DNA of 64,000 nucleotides from Streptomyces sp. NBC_01803. GTDB taxonomy: Bacteria; Actinomycetota; Actinomycetes; Streptomycetales; Streptomycetaceae. This document shows, in pieces, positions 9,615 to 20,793 of the stretch. The stretch is taken from the NCBI RefSeq assembly GCF_035917415.1, contig NZ_CP109073.1:4882501-4946500 (forward strand), read 5' to 3'. The first letter of the stretch is position 1. The number at the start of each line of letters is the position of its first letter. The notes under the pieces are model-generated. The model was not told the origin of the DNA and ran no database searches. It was given only the letters and a program-made list of their open reading frames with translations. Position numbers and translations under genes: made by a program.

Positions 9615-9788
9615 ATGGATGTTCATATGATCCAAAAGGCCATGTTTCTGATCCGTGAGGTGCATGCCTCCCGCCAGGACGCCGTGCACGCTCTCCAGGA
9701 GTATTTCCCGGGATCGGCCTTCGAGGACCGGCTGCGCTGTGTCCATGAAGCCTGGGACATGCTCGGCCGGAGAGGGACGCGCGTCTGA
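9615..9788 (+). CDS. Small protein of unknown function, 57 aa
   Basis: Starts at ATG 9615 (MDVHMIQKAMFLIREVHASR) after a purine-rich GAGGGG; ends 30 bases before a strong terminator. Composition is not that of a random high-GC frame: it has Ile, Phe, Met, Gln and an amphipathic helix pattern (AMFLIREVHASRQDAVHALQ, then EDRLRCVHEAWDMLG). I know no function; two helices are likely. The well-placed terminator downstream and the normal codon use support it being a gene. Confidence 0.6.
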   Translation: MDVHMIQKAMFLIREVHASRQDAVHALQEYFPGSAFEDRLRCVHEAWDMLGRRGTRV

Positions 9789-9818
9789 CAGCGGCGGGCG
9801 GACCGATCGGCGGTCACC

Positions 9819-9848
9819 GAGGGGCGCACCCCGCGCGGTGCGCCCCTC
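9819..9848. terminator. Bidirectional terminator hairpin
   Basis: Perfect 12-bp stem (9819-9830 with 9837-9848) with a 6-base loop, between two convergent small genes. Confidence 0.8.
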
Positions 9849-9869
9849 TGCCTTTGGTGGTGGCTGCCC

Positions 9870-9998
9870 TCAGTTGTGGCCGAAGCGTTTCTCCCGTTTG
9901 CGGGACTTCGACGTTTCCGTCTGTGCCTCGGCCGTTCGCGCCTGCCCCGGCGGGGGTTGGGGGGTGGGGGGCCGGTCGCGGTTCTTGTTCTTGGCCAT
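9870..9998 (-). CDS. Very small basic protein, 42 aa
   Basis: The ATG (complement of 9996-9998) stands 5 bases after a full AGGAGG ribosome binding site, the best Shine-Dalgarno in this part of the window. The product begins MAKNKNRDRPPTPQ, has a Pro/Gln/Thr-rich middle and ends KSRKREKRFGHN. It is highly charged with no membrane segment and looks intrinsically disordered. From memory, similar short proteins starting MAKNKNRDR and ending in FGHN occur across Streptomyces, without known function. It ends 21 bases from the terminator at 9819-9848 and is divergent from the NYN-domain gene. Confidence 0.72.
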   Translation of the reverse strand: MAKNKNRDRPPTPQPPPGQARTAEAQTETSKSRKREKRFGHN

Positions 9999-10192
9999 GA
10001 TCGCCTCCTGATCGCATCGCGCCGTGGCGCGGAACGCTGGGCCGCGTTCAGGTTCCCACGGCGGGCCGCAGTTCGCATTCCGGGGGAAACCGGGGGTGGA
10101 TTCGCCACGCCGAAGATCGAGTTGGCACAGATAACGACGGCCGTGTCGGGCAGACTCAGGGAAACCGCTTCCCGTGAAAGAAGGTGTGCAAC

Positions 10193-11416
10193 GTGGACCG
10201 CTGCGTCGTCCTGGTGGATGCCGGGTATCTGCTCGGTGCCGCCGCGAGCCTTCTCGCCGGTGAAGCCGCCCGCCCCCGGATCTCCGTGGACCACGCCGCG
10301 CTCATCCAGGGCCTGCGCGAGCGGGCCGAGGCCGACACCGGCCGCGAGCTGCTCCGTATCTACTGGTTCGACGGCGCCCCCGACCGCGTTCCCCAGCCGG
10401 AGCACCGGCGGCTGCGCGTCATGCCCCGTGTCACCGTCCGGCTCGGCGCGCTGACCCGCACCGACGGCCGCTGGGCGCAAAAGGGCGTGGACGCCGCGAT
10501 GCACGCCGAGCTCACCGAGCTGGCGCGCAACCGGGCCTGCGCCGACATCGTGCTGGTCACCGGCGACGGCGATCTGCTGCCGGGTCTGATGTCCGCCAAG
10601 GAGCACGGCGTCGCCGTCCACCTGTGGGCCGTCCAGGCCGCGGGCGGCGACTACAACCAGTCGGAGGACCTGGTCGCCGAGGCCGACGAGCGCCGGGTGC
10701 TGGACCGGGCCTGGATCACCCGGGCGGTCCGCGTCAACGAGGGGCTCGTCACCGACTCCTCGCACGCCGTGACCAGGCCGGAGATCGCCGCCATCCTGGC
10801 CGCCCCCTTTCCCGAGACCGCCTCCCCGTCCAGCCCGCCCGCGCAGCGCGAGCGGCCCGCCGGGTCGAAGAACGGCGTCCACCCGGAGAACGGCGAGCAC
10901 CCGTTCCCGGTCTCGGAGCCCGATACCGGGGCGGCGCCCGCCGCCAAGGGCGTGCCGACGCCGAAGGACCTGGCCACGCTCGGCCGTTCCGTCCAGCCCG
11001 CCGCGACGGCCACGCTGCGCTGGTCATCGGACCGCGGCTGGGTGGACCGGGGCGTTCCCGAGGAGCCCGCCGAGATCGCGACGCTGCCGATGCTCTCCCA
11101 GCTCACCACCGCCGAGCAGCGGTGGGCCGACCGGGAGGAGGACATCACGGCCGTCAGCGGCGACTCCTTCGAGGTCGGTCAGGTCTTCGCCCGCCGCTGG
11201 GCCGAACGGCTCGCCAACGCGGCGCATTTGCAGCGTCTCTCCAGCGAATACCCCCGCATCCCGCATCGCATCGACGGTGAACTGCTGCGGTACGCGGCCC
11301 GCTTCGGGCTGCTCGCGCACAAGGACGACCAGATCGACGAGCAGGACCGGTACGCGATCAGGGCCGGATTCTGGCGCGAGGTCGACGCCAGGACGGGCAC
11401 CGAGCGCGCCTCCTGA
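10193..11416 (+). CDS. NYN (PIN-like) domain protein
   Basis: 407 residues from GTG 10193, placed 9 bases after GAAAGAAGG; another GTG at 10184 is too close to that site. Residues 1-170 are a NYN/LabA-type domain: CVVLVDAGYLL with the first acidic residue, QKGVDAAMHAEL and VTGDGDLLPG with the rest of the metal-binding acidic set, as in PIN-like ribonucleases. The middle (about 195-270) is Pro/Ala-rich linker, and the C-terminal ~130 residues (EVGQVFARRWAERLAN, HRIDGELLRYAARFG) form a further helical, possibly winged-helix domain. Probably an RNA-acting nuclease; the substrate is unknown. Confidence 0.85.
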   Translation: MDRCVVLVDAGYLLGAAASLLAGEAARPRISVDHAALIQGLRERAEADTGRELLRIYWFDGAPDRVPQPEHRRLRVMPRVTVRLGALTRTDGRWAQKGVDAAMHAELTELARNRACADIVLVTGDGDLLPGLMSAKEHGVAVHLWAVQAAGGDYNQSEDLVAEADERRVLDRAWITRAVRVNEGLVTDSSHAVTRPEIAAILAAPFPETASPSSPPAQRERPAGSKNGVHPENGEHPFPVSEPDTGAAPAAKGVPTPKDLATLGRSVQPAATATLRWSSDRGWVDRGVPEEPAEIATLPMLSQLTTAEQRWADREEDITAVSGDSFEVGQVFARRWAERLANAAHLQRLSSEYPRIPHRIDGELLRYAARFGLLAHKDDQIDEQDRYAIRAGFWREVDARTGTERAS

Positions 11417-11520
11417 GCCGCCCGTGGCCGGGCCGTTGACCGGTCCGATCGTCCGGCCGGCCGGGGCGCCGCGACATGTCCGGAACGTACCCCCGGATCC
11501 GGGCACCCGTGTGACCCGCG

Positions 11521-11526
11521 TAGGCT
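11521..11526 (+). promoter_or_regulatory. -10 element of a probable leaderless transcript
   Basis: TAGGCT is followed by 8 bases and then the GTG of the ABC ATPase gene at 11535, so transcription would start on or next to the start codon. Confidence 0.55.
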
Positions 11527-11534
11527 CGTGCACC

Positions 11535-12581
11535 GTGGCCTCATCTATCGCACGGCCCTGGCCCCGGATCACCGCGCCCGAACACACCCCGGACGGCACC
11601 GTGTCCGCCCCGGCGGCGTTCACCGTGCGCGGCCTGACCAAGACCTACCGGGCCCGGCGCTCCCGGACCGGGGCGGAGCGGGTGGCGCCGGCCAGCGACC
11701 GGATCACGCTGGACGTGGCGCGCGGCGAGATCTTCGGCCTGCTCGGCCCGAACGGCGCGGGCAAGACCACGCTCGTCAAGCAGCTCACCGGGCTGCTGCG
11801 CCCGGACGCCGGAAGCATCACCCTGCTCGGCCACGACCTGGTGCGCCACCCGCGCCGCGCGGCGCGGCTGCTGGCCTACCTGGGACAGGAGTCGACGGCG
11901 CTGGACGAGCTGACCGTCGCCCTGGCCGCCGAGACCACCGCGCGGCTGCGCGGCCTGAACGCCGGGGCGGCGCGCAGGGAGCGGGACGCCGTCATCGGCG
12001 AGCTGGGCCTCGGCCCGATCGCGGACCGGCCGCTGAGGAAGCTCTCCGGCGGGGAACGGCGGCTGGCGTGCGTGGCGGCGGCCCTTACCGGCGGTCGCCC
12101 GGTGCTGGTGCTGGACGAGCCGACCGCGGGCATGGACCCGGTCGCCCGCCGCGCGGTCTGGGCGGCCATCGACCGGCGCCGCGCCCTGGACGGCACGACG
12201 GTGGTGCTGGTCACGCACAACGTCATCGAGGCGGAGACCGTGCTCGACCGGGTCGCGGTGCTGGACGCCGGGCAGGTCATCGCCTGCGACAGCCCTGATG
12301 GCCTGAAGGCGCTGGTCGGCTCGGAGGTACGGCTCGATCTGGTCTGGCGCGGCGAGCCGCCGCCCGGGGTCCCGGAGATCGCCGCGCTGAGCCACACGGC
12401 CTTGGTCGCCGGGCGCCGCTGGACGCTGCGCCTGCCCCCCGAGCGGGCCCGCGCCGTGGTCGCCGCCGTCACTCAGGGCCCGGCGTTCGCCGCCCTGGAC
12501 GACTTCACGCTGGCCACACCGACCCTGGAGGATGTCTACCTCGCGCTGGGCGGCCGGGGCGAAGGGCTGGTCCGCTCATGA
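11535..12581 (+). CDS. ABC transporter ATP-binding protein (ABC-2 exporter type)
   Basis: 348 residues. Walker A is GPNGAGKTTLV, the Q-loop is in LAYLGQEST, the signature is KLSGGERRLA, Walker B is VLVLDEPTAGMDP and the switch His is in VLVTHNVIEAE. The C-terminal ~90 residues resemble the extra domain of drug/Nod-factor exporter ATPases. It pairs with the permease at 12685. The start is GTG 11535, eight bases after TAGGCT with no ribosome binding site, so probably leaderless; GTG 11601 is an alternative that would remove 22 residues not needed for the fold. The stop lies in the first copy of a 19-bp tandem repeat. Confidence 0.9.
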   Translation: MASSIARPWPRITAPEHTPDGTVSAPAAFTVRGLTKTYRARRSRTGAERVAPASDRITLDVARGEIFGLLGPNGAGKTTLVKQLTGLLRPDAGSITLLGHDLVRHPRRAARLLAYLGQESTALDELTVALAAETTARLRGLNAGAARRERDAVIGELGLGPIADRPLRKLSGGERRLACVAAALTGGRPVLVLDEPTAGMDPVARRAVWAAIDRRRALDGTTVVLVTHNVIEAETVLDRVAVLDAGQVIACDSPDGLKALVGSEVRLDLVWRGEPPPGVPEIAALSHTALVAGRRWTLRLPPERARAVVAAVTQGPAFAALDDFTLATPTLEDVYLALGGRGEGLVRS

Positions 12582-12603
12582 GACGGGCTGGTCCGCTCAT
12601 GAG
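12564..12603 (+). repeat. Two tandem copies of a 19-bp sequence, 21-bp period
   Basis: The same 19 bases occur at 12564-12582 and 12585-12603. The first copy carries the TGA stop of the ABC ATPase gene; the second looks like a local duplication of the gene end. Confidence 0.85.
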
Positions 12604-12684
12604 GCACGGCCCGGACGCCCGGATCTTTGCCGGAGCGACCGGCCGCGCGGGCGGCCCGGGGTTCCGGCGGAGCGGGAAGGCGTC

Positions 12685-13452
12685 ATGAGCGCCGTGCCGC
12701 TGGCGGCGCGGGCCCGGGTGTGGCCCTCGCTGGTGGCCGTGTACCGGGCGCAGCTGTCGCGGGCGCGGGTGGCGCGGATTCCGCTGCTGTTCGTCGCCAC
12801 CTTCCAGTCGATCGGGATCATGGTCCTGATGCGCGGCGTCGTGGACGGCGGCGACGGGGACGAGGCGCGGGCCGTCGTGGCCGGGTCAGCCGTGCTCGTC
12901 GTGGCGTTCGTCGGGCTCAACCTCCTCGCCCAGTACTTCGGCCAGCTCAGGGCCGCCGGCGGCCTGGACCACTACGCCACGCTGCCGGTGCCGGCCGCCT
13001 CGGTGGCGCTGGGCACGGCGGCGGCCTACGCCTCGTTCACCGTGCCGGGCGTCGTCGTCACGGCCGTCTCCGGCGGCGTGCTGTACCAGCTGCCGCTGAG
13101 CGGCCTGTGGGTGCTGCTGGCCGTCGTGCCGCTGGCCGGGGCCGCGCTGGCCGGGCTCGGGGCCGCGCTGGGACTGCTCGCCCCGCGCCCCGAGCTGGCC
13201 ACCCTCTGCGGACAGCTCGGCATGTCGGCCGCGCTGCTGCTCGGTGTGCTGCCGGCGGCGCGGCTGCCCGAGCCGGTGCGCTGGCTGCGCGAGCTGCTGC
13301 CCTCCACCTACGGTGTGGACGCGCTGGCGACCGCCCTGGAGCCCAGCCCTGACTGGGGCTCGGCCGCCGCCGACCTCGCGGTCTGCGCGGGCGTGGGCGT
13401 GACGGCGCTGGCGCTGGCCACCTGGGCGTACCGCAGGGCCGCCCTGCGGTGA
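12685..13452 (+). CDS. ABC-2 type transporter permease
   Basis: 255 residues from ATG 12685, preceded by GGGAAGG. Six hydrophobic segments are visible (about residues 30-48, 68-88, 105-125, 138-160, 175-192 and 230-250), with short loops, as in ABC-2 membrane subunits. The loop LRAAGGLDHYATLPVP is the cytoplasmic coupling region typical of the family. It should form an exporter with the ATPase 103 bases upstream. The substrate is unknown; no regulator or biosynthetic gene is next to it. Confidence 0.85.
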   Translation: MSAVPLAARARVWPSLVAVYRAQLSRARVARIPLLFVATFQSIGIMVLMRGVVDGGDGDEARAVVAGSAVLVVAFVGLNLLAQYFGQLRAAGGLDHYATLPVPAASVALGTAAAYASFTVPGVVVTAVSGGVLYQLPLSGLWVLLAVVPLAGAALAGLGAALGLLAPRPELATLCGQLGMSAALLLGVLPAARLPEPVRWLRELLPSTYGVDALATALEPSPDWGSAAADLAVCAGVGVTALALATWAYRRAALR

Positions 13453-13554
13453 GCCGCGGGGACCACGGCCCCGGACTCGGACCGGGAGGTGCCCCACCGC
13501 CCGAACGGCCGTCCCGTGGGCCGAACAGACGCCCGTACCTGGCAGGATGATGAG

Positions 13555-14211
13555 GTGACCGTTCCGCAGCCCACCCCGGACCACCGCACCGACCACCGCA
13601 CCGACTCCGTCTCCGGCGCCGGGACCACGGGCGGAGGAGCGGACCCCGGCGCCCCGGCGCCCCGCGTGGCCTGGGGGCGGGAGATACGTGAGGCTGTCCT
13701 GGTCGCCCTGCCGGTCGCCGTCCTCACCGGACTCCCGCTCGGGCTGCTGTGGCTGTGGCGGGCGCCGCGCGTGCCGCTCGTCTCGGACGGCGAGGCCGTG
13801 CTGCTGGCCAACGCCGAGGGGCAGCAGGCCATCGGCGCCGACGGCACGTTCCTGCTGCTGGGCCTGGCCATCGGCGCCGTGACCGGGATCGTCGTCTTCG
13901 CGCTGCGCCGCGGCGGCGGGGTGGCCGTGGTGCTCGGGCTCGTCCTCGGCGCCCTCCTCGGCTCGGTGCTCGCCTGGCGGCTCGGCGTCTGGCTCGGCCC
14001 GACCGACGACCTAGCCGGGCACGCCCGGTCGGCGGGGAAGGACGTCGTCTTCGACGGCCCGCTGGAGATCGGGGCGCGCGGAGTGCTGCTCGGGCTGCCG
14101 TTCGCGGCGGTGGCCACCCACATGTTCTGTCTGTCGGTCTGGGGCCCCCGCGACCCGCGGCCCCTGCCCGCCGAGCTGCCCCACTGGCGGGAGCCGCCCC
14201 CCGGGGCCTGA
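13555..14211 (+). CDS. Membrane protein, DUF2567-like
   Basis: 218 residues from GTG 13555, seven bases after a CAGGAT -10-like hexamer, so probably leaderless. The N-terminal ~40 residues are polar and Thr/His-rich (DHRTDHRTDSVSG). Four transmembrane segments follow (about 48-68, 100-118, 122-140 and 178-198). PLGLLWLWRAPRVPLVSDGE and the overall pattern fit the actinobacterial DUF2567 membrane family as I remember it; I could not check this. Function is unknown. It converges with ybaK, with 13 bases between the stops. Confidence 0.75.
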   Translation: MTVPQPTPDHRTDHRTDSVSGAGTTGGGADPGAPAPRVAWGREIREAVLVALPVAVLTGLPLGLLWLWRAPRVPLVSDGEAVLLANAEGQQAIGADGTFLLLGLAIGAVTGIVVFALRRGGGVAVVLGLVLGALLGSVLAWRLGVWLGPTDDLAGHARSAGKDVVFDGPLEIGARGVLLGLPFAAVATHMFCLSVWGPRDPRPLPAELPHWREPPPGA

Positions 14212-14224
14212 GCGGACCGCGCGG

Positions 14225-14740
14225 TCAGTCCCGGGCGATCGGGGCGGTGATCGCGCCGGTCAGGGTGATCAGCGCGGCCGGGGCCAGCTCGATCTCCAGG
14301 CCGCGCCGGCCGGCCGAGACGAAGACCGTGCCGTGCCCGGTGGCCGAGGCGTCGACCACCGTGCGCAGCCGCTTGCGCTGGCCGAGGGGCGAGATGCCGC
14401 CGAGCACATAGCCCGTGGCCCGCTCGGCCGCCGCCGGATCGGCCATCGCCGCCCGCTTGCCGCCGACCGCCGCCGCCAGCGCCTTCAGACCGAGGGACGC
14501 CGAGACGGGCACCACGGCCACCGTCAGCGCGCCGTCCACCTCGGTCACCAGCGTCTTGAAGACCCGCCCCGGGGCGGTGCCCAGCGCACGGGCCGCCTCC
14601 TCGCCGTAGGACGGGGCGGCCGGATCGTGCTCGTAGGCGTGGAGGGTGAACGCCACCCCGGCCCGGCTCGCGGCCACCGTCGCGGGGGTGCCGCCGGCCG
14701 CGTTCCGGTGCCGTCGCTTCCCCCCGTCGCTCTTCCCCAC
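14225..14740 (-). CDS. ybaK: Cys-tRNA(Pro)/Cys-tRNA(Cys) deacylase, YbaK/EbsC family
   Basis: 171 residues starting at GTG (complement of 14738-14740) with a GGGGGAAG site upstream. YbaK hydrolyses Cys wrongly attached to tRNA(Pro). Features of the family are HAYEHDP near the N-terminus, GRVFKTLVTEVDG with the conserved Lys, LKALAAAVGGKRAAMADP, GYVLGGISPLGQRKRLRTVVD and the closing GRRGLEIELAPAALITLTGA. Length is normal. It is 26 bases downstream of the LON-domain gene on the same strand and may be cotranscribed with it. Confidence 0.93.
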   Translation of the reverse strand: MGKSDGGKRRHRNAAGGTPATVAASRAGVAFTLHAYEHDPAAPSYGEEAARALGTAPGRVFKTLVTEVDGALTVAVVPVSASLGLKALAAAVGGKRAAMADPAAAERATGYVLGGISPLGQRKRLRTVVDASATGHGTVFVSAGRRGLEIELAPAALITLTGAITAPIARD

Positions 14741-14766
14741 GTTCTTCCCCCCGCGGACGGCTCCGG

Positions 14767-15534
14767 TCAGTTGAGACTCGTCGGGCGGATCGTGTACTCC
14801 GCCCCCGGCACGGACGGGAGCTTACTGATCAGCGCCGTCTCCTGCCGCAGGATTCTCAGCTCCTCGGCCAGCCGGGTCGCGGTGTCCTTGGCCTGCAGCA
14901 GCCGCTGCTTGTCGCCCGTGTAGAGCATCGTCGCCGCCGCCACCAGGTACGAGACCACCGACGGGTCCTCGGGCAGGTCCTGGCCGGGCGCCAGGGTCCG
15001 TTCGTTCGCCCCCGCCAGCACCTTCTGATACGAGCGGAACGCCCGCAGCACCCCGGACGCCAGCGCGCCCGCGCCTTCCCCGGCGACCTCGGGCAGCGGC
15101 TCGACCTCGGCCGTCAGATACGGGCCGCTCGCGTCCACGGACCGCAGCCGGAACCGGGTCGTCCCGGTCGCCAGCACCTCGTAGCTCTCGGCCGGCTCCC
15201 CGCCCTCGCCCGGTCCCGAACGCGCCCTGATCGTCGAGGCGTCGGCGACACAGCCCACGGCGTGGAAGGAGCGCGTGGGGTCGTCGGCCGCGAATCCGGC
15301 GACCGGCCCGGCCTCGGTCACCTCGGTCGGATCCGGCAGCCCGGTGCCGAACGGCGCCACCTCGTGCCCGTCCCTGATGGCGATCACGCCGAACGGGCGC
15401 GGGCCGTCCTCCGGCAGGTCCAGAAGATCGCGCATCAGCGCCCGGTACCTGGCCTCGAAAACGTTCAGCGGCAGCACGAGCCCGGGGAACAGCACGGTGT
15501 TCAGCGGAAAGAGCGGCAGGCGCGTGGTCGTCAC
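14767..15534 (-). CDS. LON peptidase substrate-binding domain protein
   Basis: 255 residues starting at GTG (complement of 15532-15534). The N-terminus [20 protein letters not shown] is the hallmark of the Lon N-terminal domain, followed by [13 protein letters not shown] and the central beta-rich part. Residues 160-250 are helical. No ATPase or protease domain is present, so this is a stand-alone substrate-recognition domain whose partner is unknown. It is divergent from hisD, with about 90 bases between the starts. Confidence 0.9.
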   Translation of the reverse strand: MTTTRLPLFPLNTVLFPGLVLPLNVFEARYRALMRDLLDLPEDGPRPFGVIAIRDGHEVAPFGTGLPDPTEVTEAGPVAGFAADDPTRSFHAVGCVADASTIRARSGPGEGGEPAESYEVLATGTTRFRLRSVDASGPYLTAEVEPLPEVAGEGAGALASGVLRAFRSYQKVLAGANERTLAPGQDLPEDPSVVSYLVAAATMLYTGDKQRLLQAKDTATRLAEELRILRQETALISKLPSVPGAEYTIRPTSLN

Positions 15535-15583
15535 GACCGGCCAGCCTATCGGCTGCCTCCGGGGGGCCGGGCCCGCATCGTGA

Positions 15584-18665
<3,082 letters not shown>

Positions 18666-18669
<4 letters not shown>

Positions 18670-18863
18670 ACGACGCGCACGCGGCTGCCGGGTCGCGGAG
18701 GGCGACGATGGCCGCGGGCTGTCGCGTGGGCGGCTGTGACATGGGCCGCTGCCGCGGTGGGGTTCACGGGAAGATGCCGAACGACGCGCGCGCGGCTGCC
18801 GGGTCGCGGAGGGCGACGGTGGCCGGGGGCTGTCGTGGCCAGGTTCTCGGGAGAGCGCTGTGA
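18666..18863 (+). other. Doubtful 65-aa frame spanning the duplicated region in the his operon
   Basis: A GTG overlapping the hisB stop opens a 65-codon frame that ends on the start of the next small gene. It contains two copies of a peptide like [19 protein letters not shown], produced by the 57-bp direct repeat. The position would suit a translationally coupled gene, but the composition (Ala, Gly, Arg, Cys) is what random G+C-rich DNA gives. I think it is more likely duplicated spacer DNA than a protein gene. Confidence 0.25.
18668..18835 (+). repeat. 57-bp direct repeat, two copies 111 bp apart
   Basis: Copies at 18668-18724 and 18779-18835 match at 54 of 57 positions. The first begins on the last two bases of the hisB stop codon. 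The 111-bp offset is a multiple of three. The 54 bases between the copies are unrelated. Confidence 0.9.
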
Positions 18864-19018
18864 CGGGGGCGGCGGCGCTGTTCCTCGGTGTGGGGCTCTT
18901 TCTCGTCGGTGGGGTGTACTCGTTCGCCAAGCAGGGGTTGCCCAAGGGTGTCGTCGTGCTGCTCGGGCTGGCCAGTGGGCTGTGTCTGGTCGCCGGGGCG
19001 CTCCGGCTGGAGGTGTAG
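18860..19018 (+). CDS. Small membrane protein in the his operon, 52 aa
   Basis: GTG 18860 to TAG 19016-19018, two bases before hisH. Two transmembrane helices are clear: [19 protein letters not shown] and [18 protein letters not shown], joined by the loop [10 protein letters not shown]. Both ends are short. I recall similar two-helix proteins with SFAKQG and a closing LRLEV at the same place in other Streptomyces his clusters. Function is unknown. Its tight spacing with hisH argues for cotranscription and translation. Confidence 0.75.
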   Translation: MTGAAALFLGVGLFLVGGVYSFAKQGLPKGVVVLLGLASGLCLVAGALRLEV

Positions 19019-19020
19019 GG

Positions 19021-19671
19021 ATGGGGTCCAAGAAGGTCGTCGTCTTCGACTACGGCTTCGGCAACGTGCGCTCCGCCGAGCGGGCCGTCGCGCGGGCGGG
19101 TGCCGAGGTCGAGATCACCCGTGATCTCGACGCCGCCCTGAACGCCGACGGGCTGCTGGTGCCCGGTGTCGGCGCGTTCTCGGCCTGTATGAGGGGCATC
19201 CGCGAGGCGCGCGGCGACTGGGTCGTCGGGCGGCGGCTGGCCGGTGGCCGGCCCGTGCTCGGGATCTGCGTCGGCATGCAGATCCTCTTCGCGCGCGGCA
19301 TCGAGCACGGCGTCGAGACCGAGGGCCTCGACCAGTGGCCCGGCACCGTCGCGCCGCTGGAGGCCGACATCGTGCCGCACATGGGCTGGAACACGGTCGA
19401 CGCCCCGGAGGGCTCGGCGCTGTTCGCCGGGCTGCCCGCCGACGCGCGGTTCTATTTCGTGCACTCCTACGCGGTGCACGACTGGGAGCTGCCGGCCGAC
19501 AGCGGCGGCACGACGAGCTCGTCGGCCGTGCCCCGCGTCACCTGGGCGACGCATGGCAAGCCGTTCGTCGCCGCCGTGGAGAACGGTCCGCTGTGGGCCA
19601 CCCAGTTCCACCCCGAGAAGTCCGGCGACGCCGGTGCCCGCCTCTTCACCAACTGGATCGAGACGCTCTGA
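19021..19671 (+). CDS. hisH: Imidazole glycerol phosphate synthase, glutaminase subunit
   Basis: 216 residues from ATG 19021. A class I glutamine amidotransferase that feeds ammonia to HisF. The start [13 protein letters not shown] is typical; the catalytic Cys is in [11 protein letters not shown] (about residue 83), and the His and Glu of the triad are in [19 protein letters not shown] and FYFVHSYAV are the other family motifs. It is separated from its partner hisF by priA and ridA. Confidence 0.97.
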   Translation: MGSKKVVVFDYGFGNVRSAERAVARAGAEVEITRDLDAALNADGLLVPGVGAFSACMRGIREARGDWVVGRRLAGGRPVLGICVGMQILFARGIEHGVETEGLDQWPGTVAPLEADIVPHMGWNTVDAPEGSALFAGLPADARFYFVHSYAVHDWELPADSGGTTSSSAVPRVTWATHGKPFVAAVENGPLWATQFHPEKSGDAGARLFTNWIETL

Positions 19672-19672
19672 G

Positions 19673-20410
19673 ATGTCCACGCTGACGCCCACGCTGGAAC
19701 TGCTGCCCGCCGTCGATGTCCGCGGCGGCCAGGCCGTGCGCCTGGTGCACGGCGAGTCCGGCACCGAGACCTCCTACGGCGACCCGCTCCAGGCCGCCCT
19801 GACCTGGCAGCGCGCGGGCGCCGAGTGGCTGCACCTGGTCGACCTGGACGCCGCCTTCGGGACCGGGAACAACCGGGAGCAGATCGCGGAGGTCGTGCGC
19901 GCGATGGACATCCGCGTCGAGCTGTCCGGCGGCATCCGCGACGACGACACGCTCGCCGCCGCGCTCGCCACCGGCTGCACCCGCGTCAACCTGGGCACCG
20001 CCGCGCTGGAGTCCCCGCAGTGGGTCGCCAAGGCCATCGCGGAGCACGGTGACCGGGTGGCCGTCGGCCTCGACGTGCGCGGCACGACGCTGCGCGGCCG
20101 GGGCTGGACCCGGGACGGCGGCGATCTGTACGAGACGCTGGAGCGGCTGAACGCCGAGGGCTGCGCGCGCTACGTCGTCACCGACATCAACAAGGACGGC
20201 ACGCTCCAGGGCCCGAACCTGGAGCTACTGCGGACCGTGTGCGCCGCCACCGATCGGCCCGTCGTGGCCTCCGGCGGGGTGTCCTCGTTGGACGACCTGC
20301 GGGCGCTGGCGGGTCTGGTGGGCGTGGGCGTCGAGGGCGCGATCGTCGGGAAAGCGTTGTACGCCGGGGCGTTCACCCTGGAAGAGGCGCTGGAAGCCGT
20401 GGCCGGATGA
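19673..20410 (+). CDS. priA: Phosphoribosyl isomerase A (HisA/TrpF bifunctional)
   Basis: 245 residues from ATG 19673, one base after the hisH stop. A (beta-alpha)8 barrel: [18 protein letters not shown] with the catalytic Asp (residue 15), [46 protein letters not shown] with the second Asp (about residue 171) and [13 protein letters not shown]. In Actinobacteria this protein replaces both HisA and TrpF, isomerising ProFAR and PRA. No trpF is seen in the trp cluster of this window, which fits. The dual role is inferred from the family, not proved by these motifs. Confidence 0.95.
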   Translation: MSTLTPTLELLPAVDVRGGQAVRLVHGESGTETSYGDPLQAALTWQRAGAEWLHLVDLDAAFGTGNNREQIAEVVRAMDIRVELSGGIRDDDTLAAALATGCTRVNLGTAALESPQWVAKAIAEHGDRVAVGLDVRGTTLRGRGWTRDGGDLYETLERLNAEGCARYVVTDINKDGTLQGPNLELLRTVCAATDRPVVASGGVSSLDDLRALAGLVGVGVEGAIVGKALYAGAFTLEEALEAVAG

Positions 20411-20793
20411 GCGTCGAGCGTGCGGGGGACGCCAGTCCCTGGGAGCGGGCCGCCGGGTCGGCGCGCGCGGTCGCGGCCGGTGACCTGGTGCTGGTCGGCG
20501 GGACCATGCCGCCGGCCGCCGGGTCCTCGGGCGGTGACCCCTACGAGCAGGCCAGGTCGGCGCTGACCGAGGCTGTCGCGGCGCTGGAGCCGTTCGGGCT
20601 CGGCGTCGCGTCCGTGGTCCGCACCCGGATCTACATCAGCCACGCCCGCGACGCGGAGGACGTGGGCCGCGCCCACATGGAGCTGTTCGGCGAGGTCCGG
20701 CCGGTCACCACGCTCGTCCTGGTCGCCGGCTTCGCCGACTCGCGGACGCTGGTGGAAGTCGAGCTGGAAGCCTATCGAGGAGCCGCGACGTGA
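20407..20793 (+). CDS. RidA-family protein (reactive enamine/imine deaminase)
   Basis: 128 residues from ATG 20407, overlapping the priA stop by 4 bases; its own stop overlaps hisF, so it is cotranslated inside the his operon. RidA proteins hydrolyse reactive 2-aminoacrylate-type intermediates from PLP enzymes. Seen here are [26 protein letters not shown] with the conserved Arg, and [11 protein letters not shown] with the C-terminal Glu. The usual IPY/GPYS start is not evident, so it may belong to a subgroup with another substrate. Confidence 0.86.
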   Translation: MSVERAGDASPWERAAGSARAVAAGDLVLVGGTMPPAAGSSGGDPYEQARSALTEAVAALEPFGLGVASVVRTRIYISHARDAEDVGRAHMELFGEVRPVTTLVLVAGFADSRTLVEVELEAYRGAAT

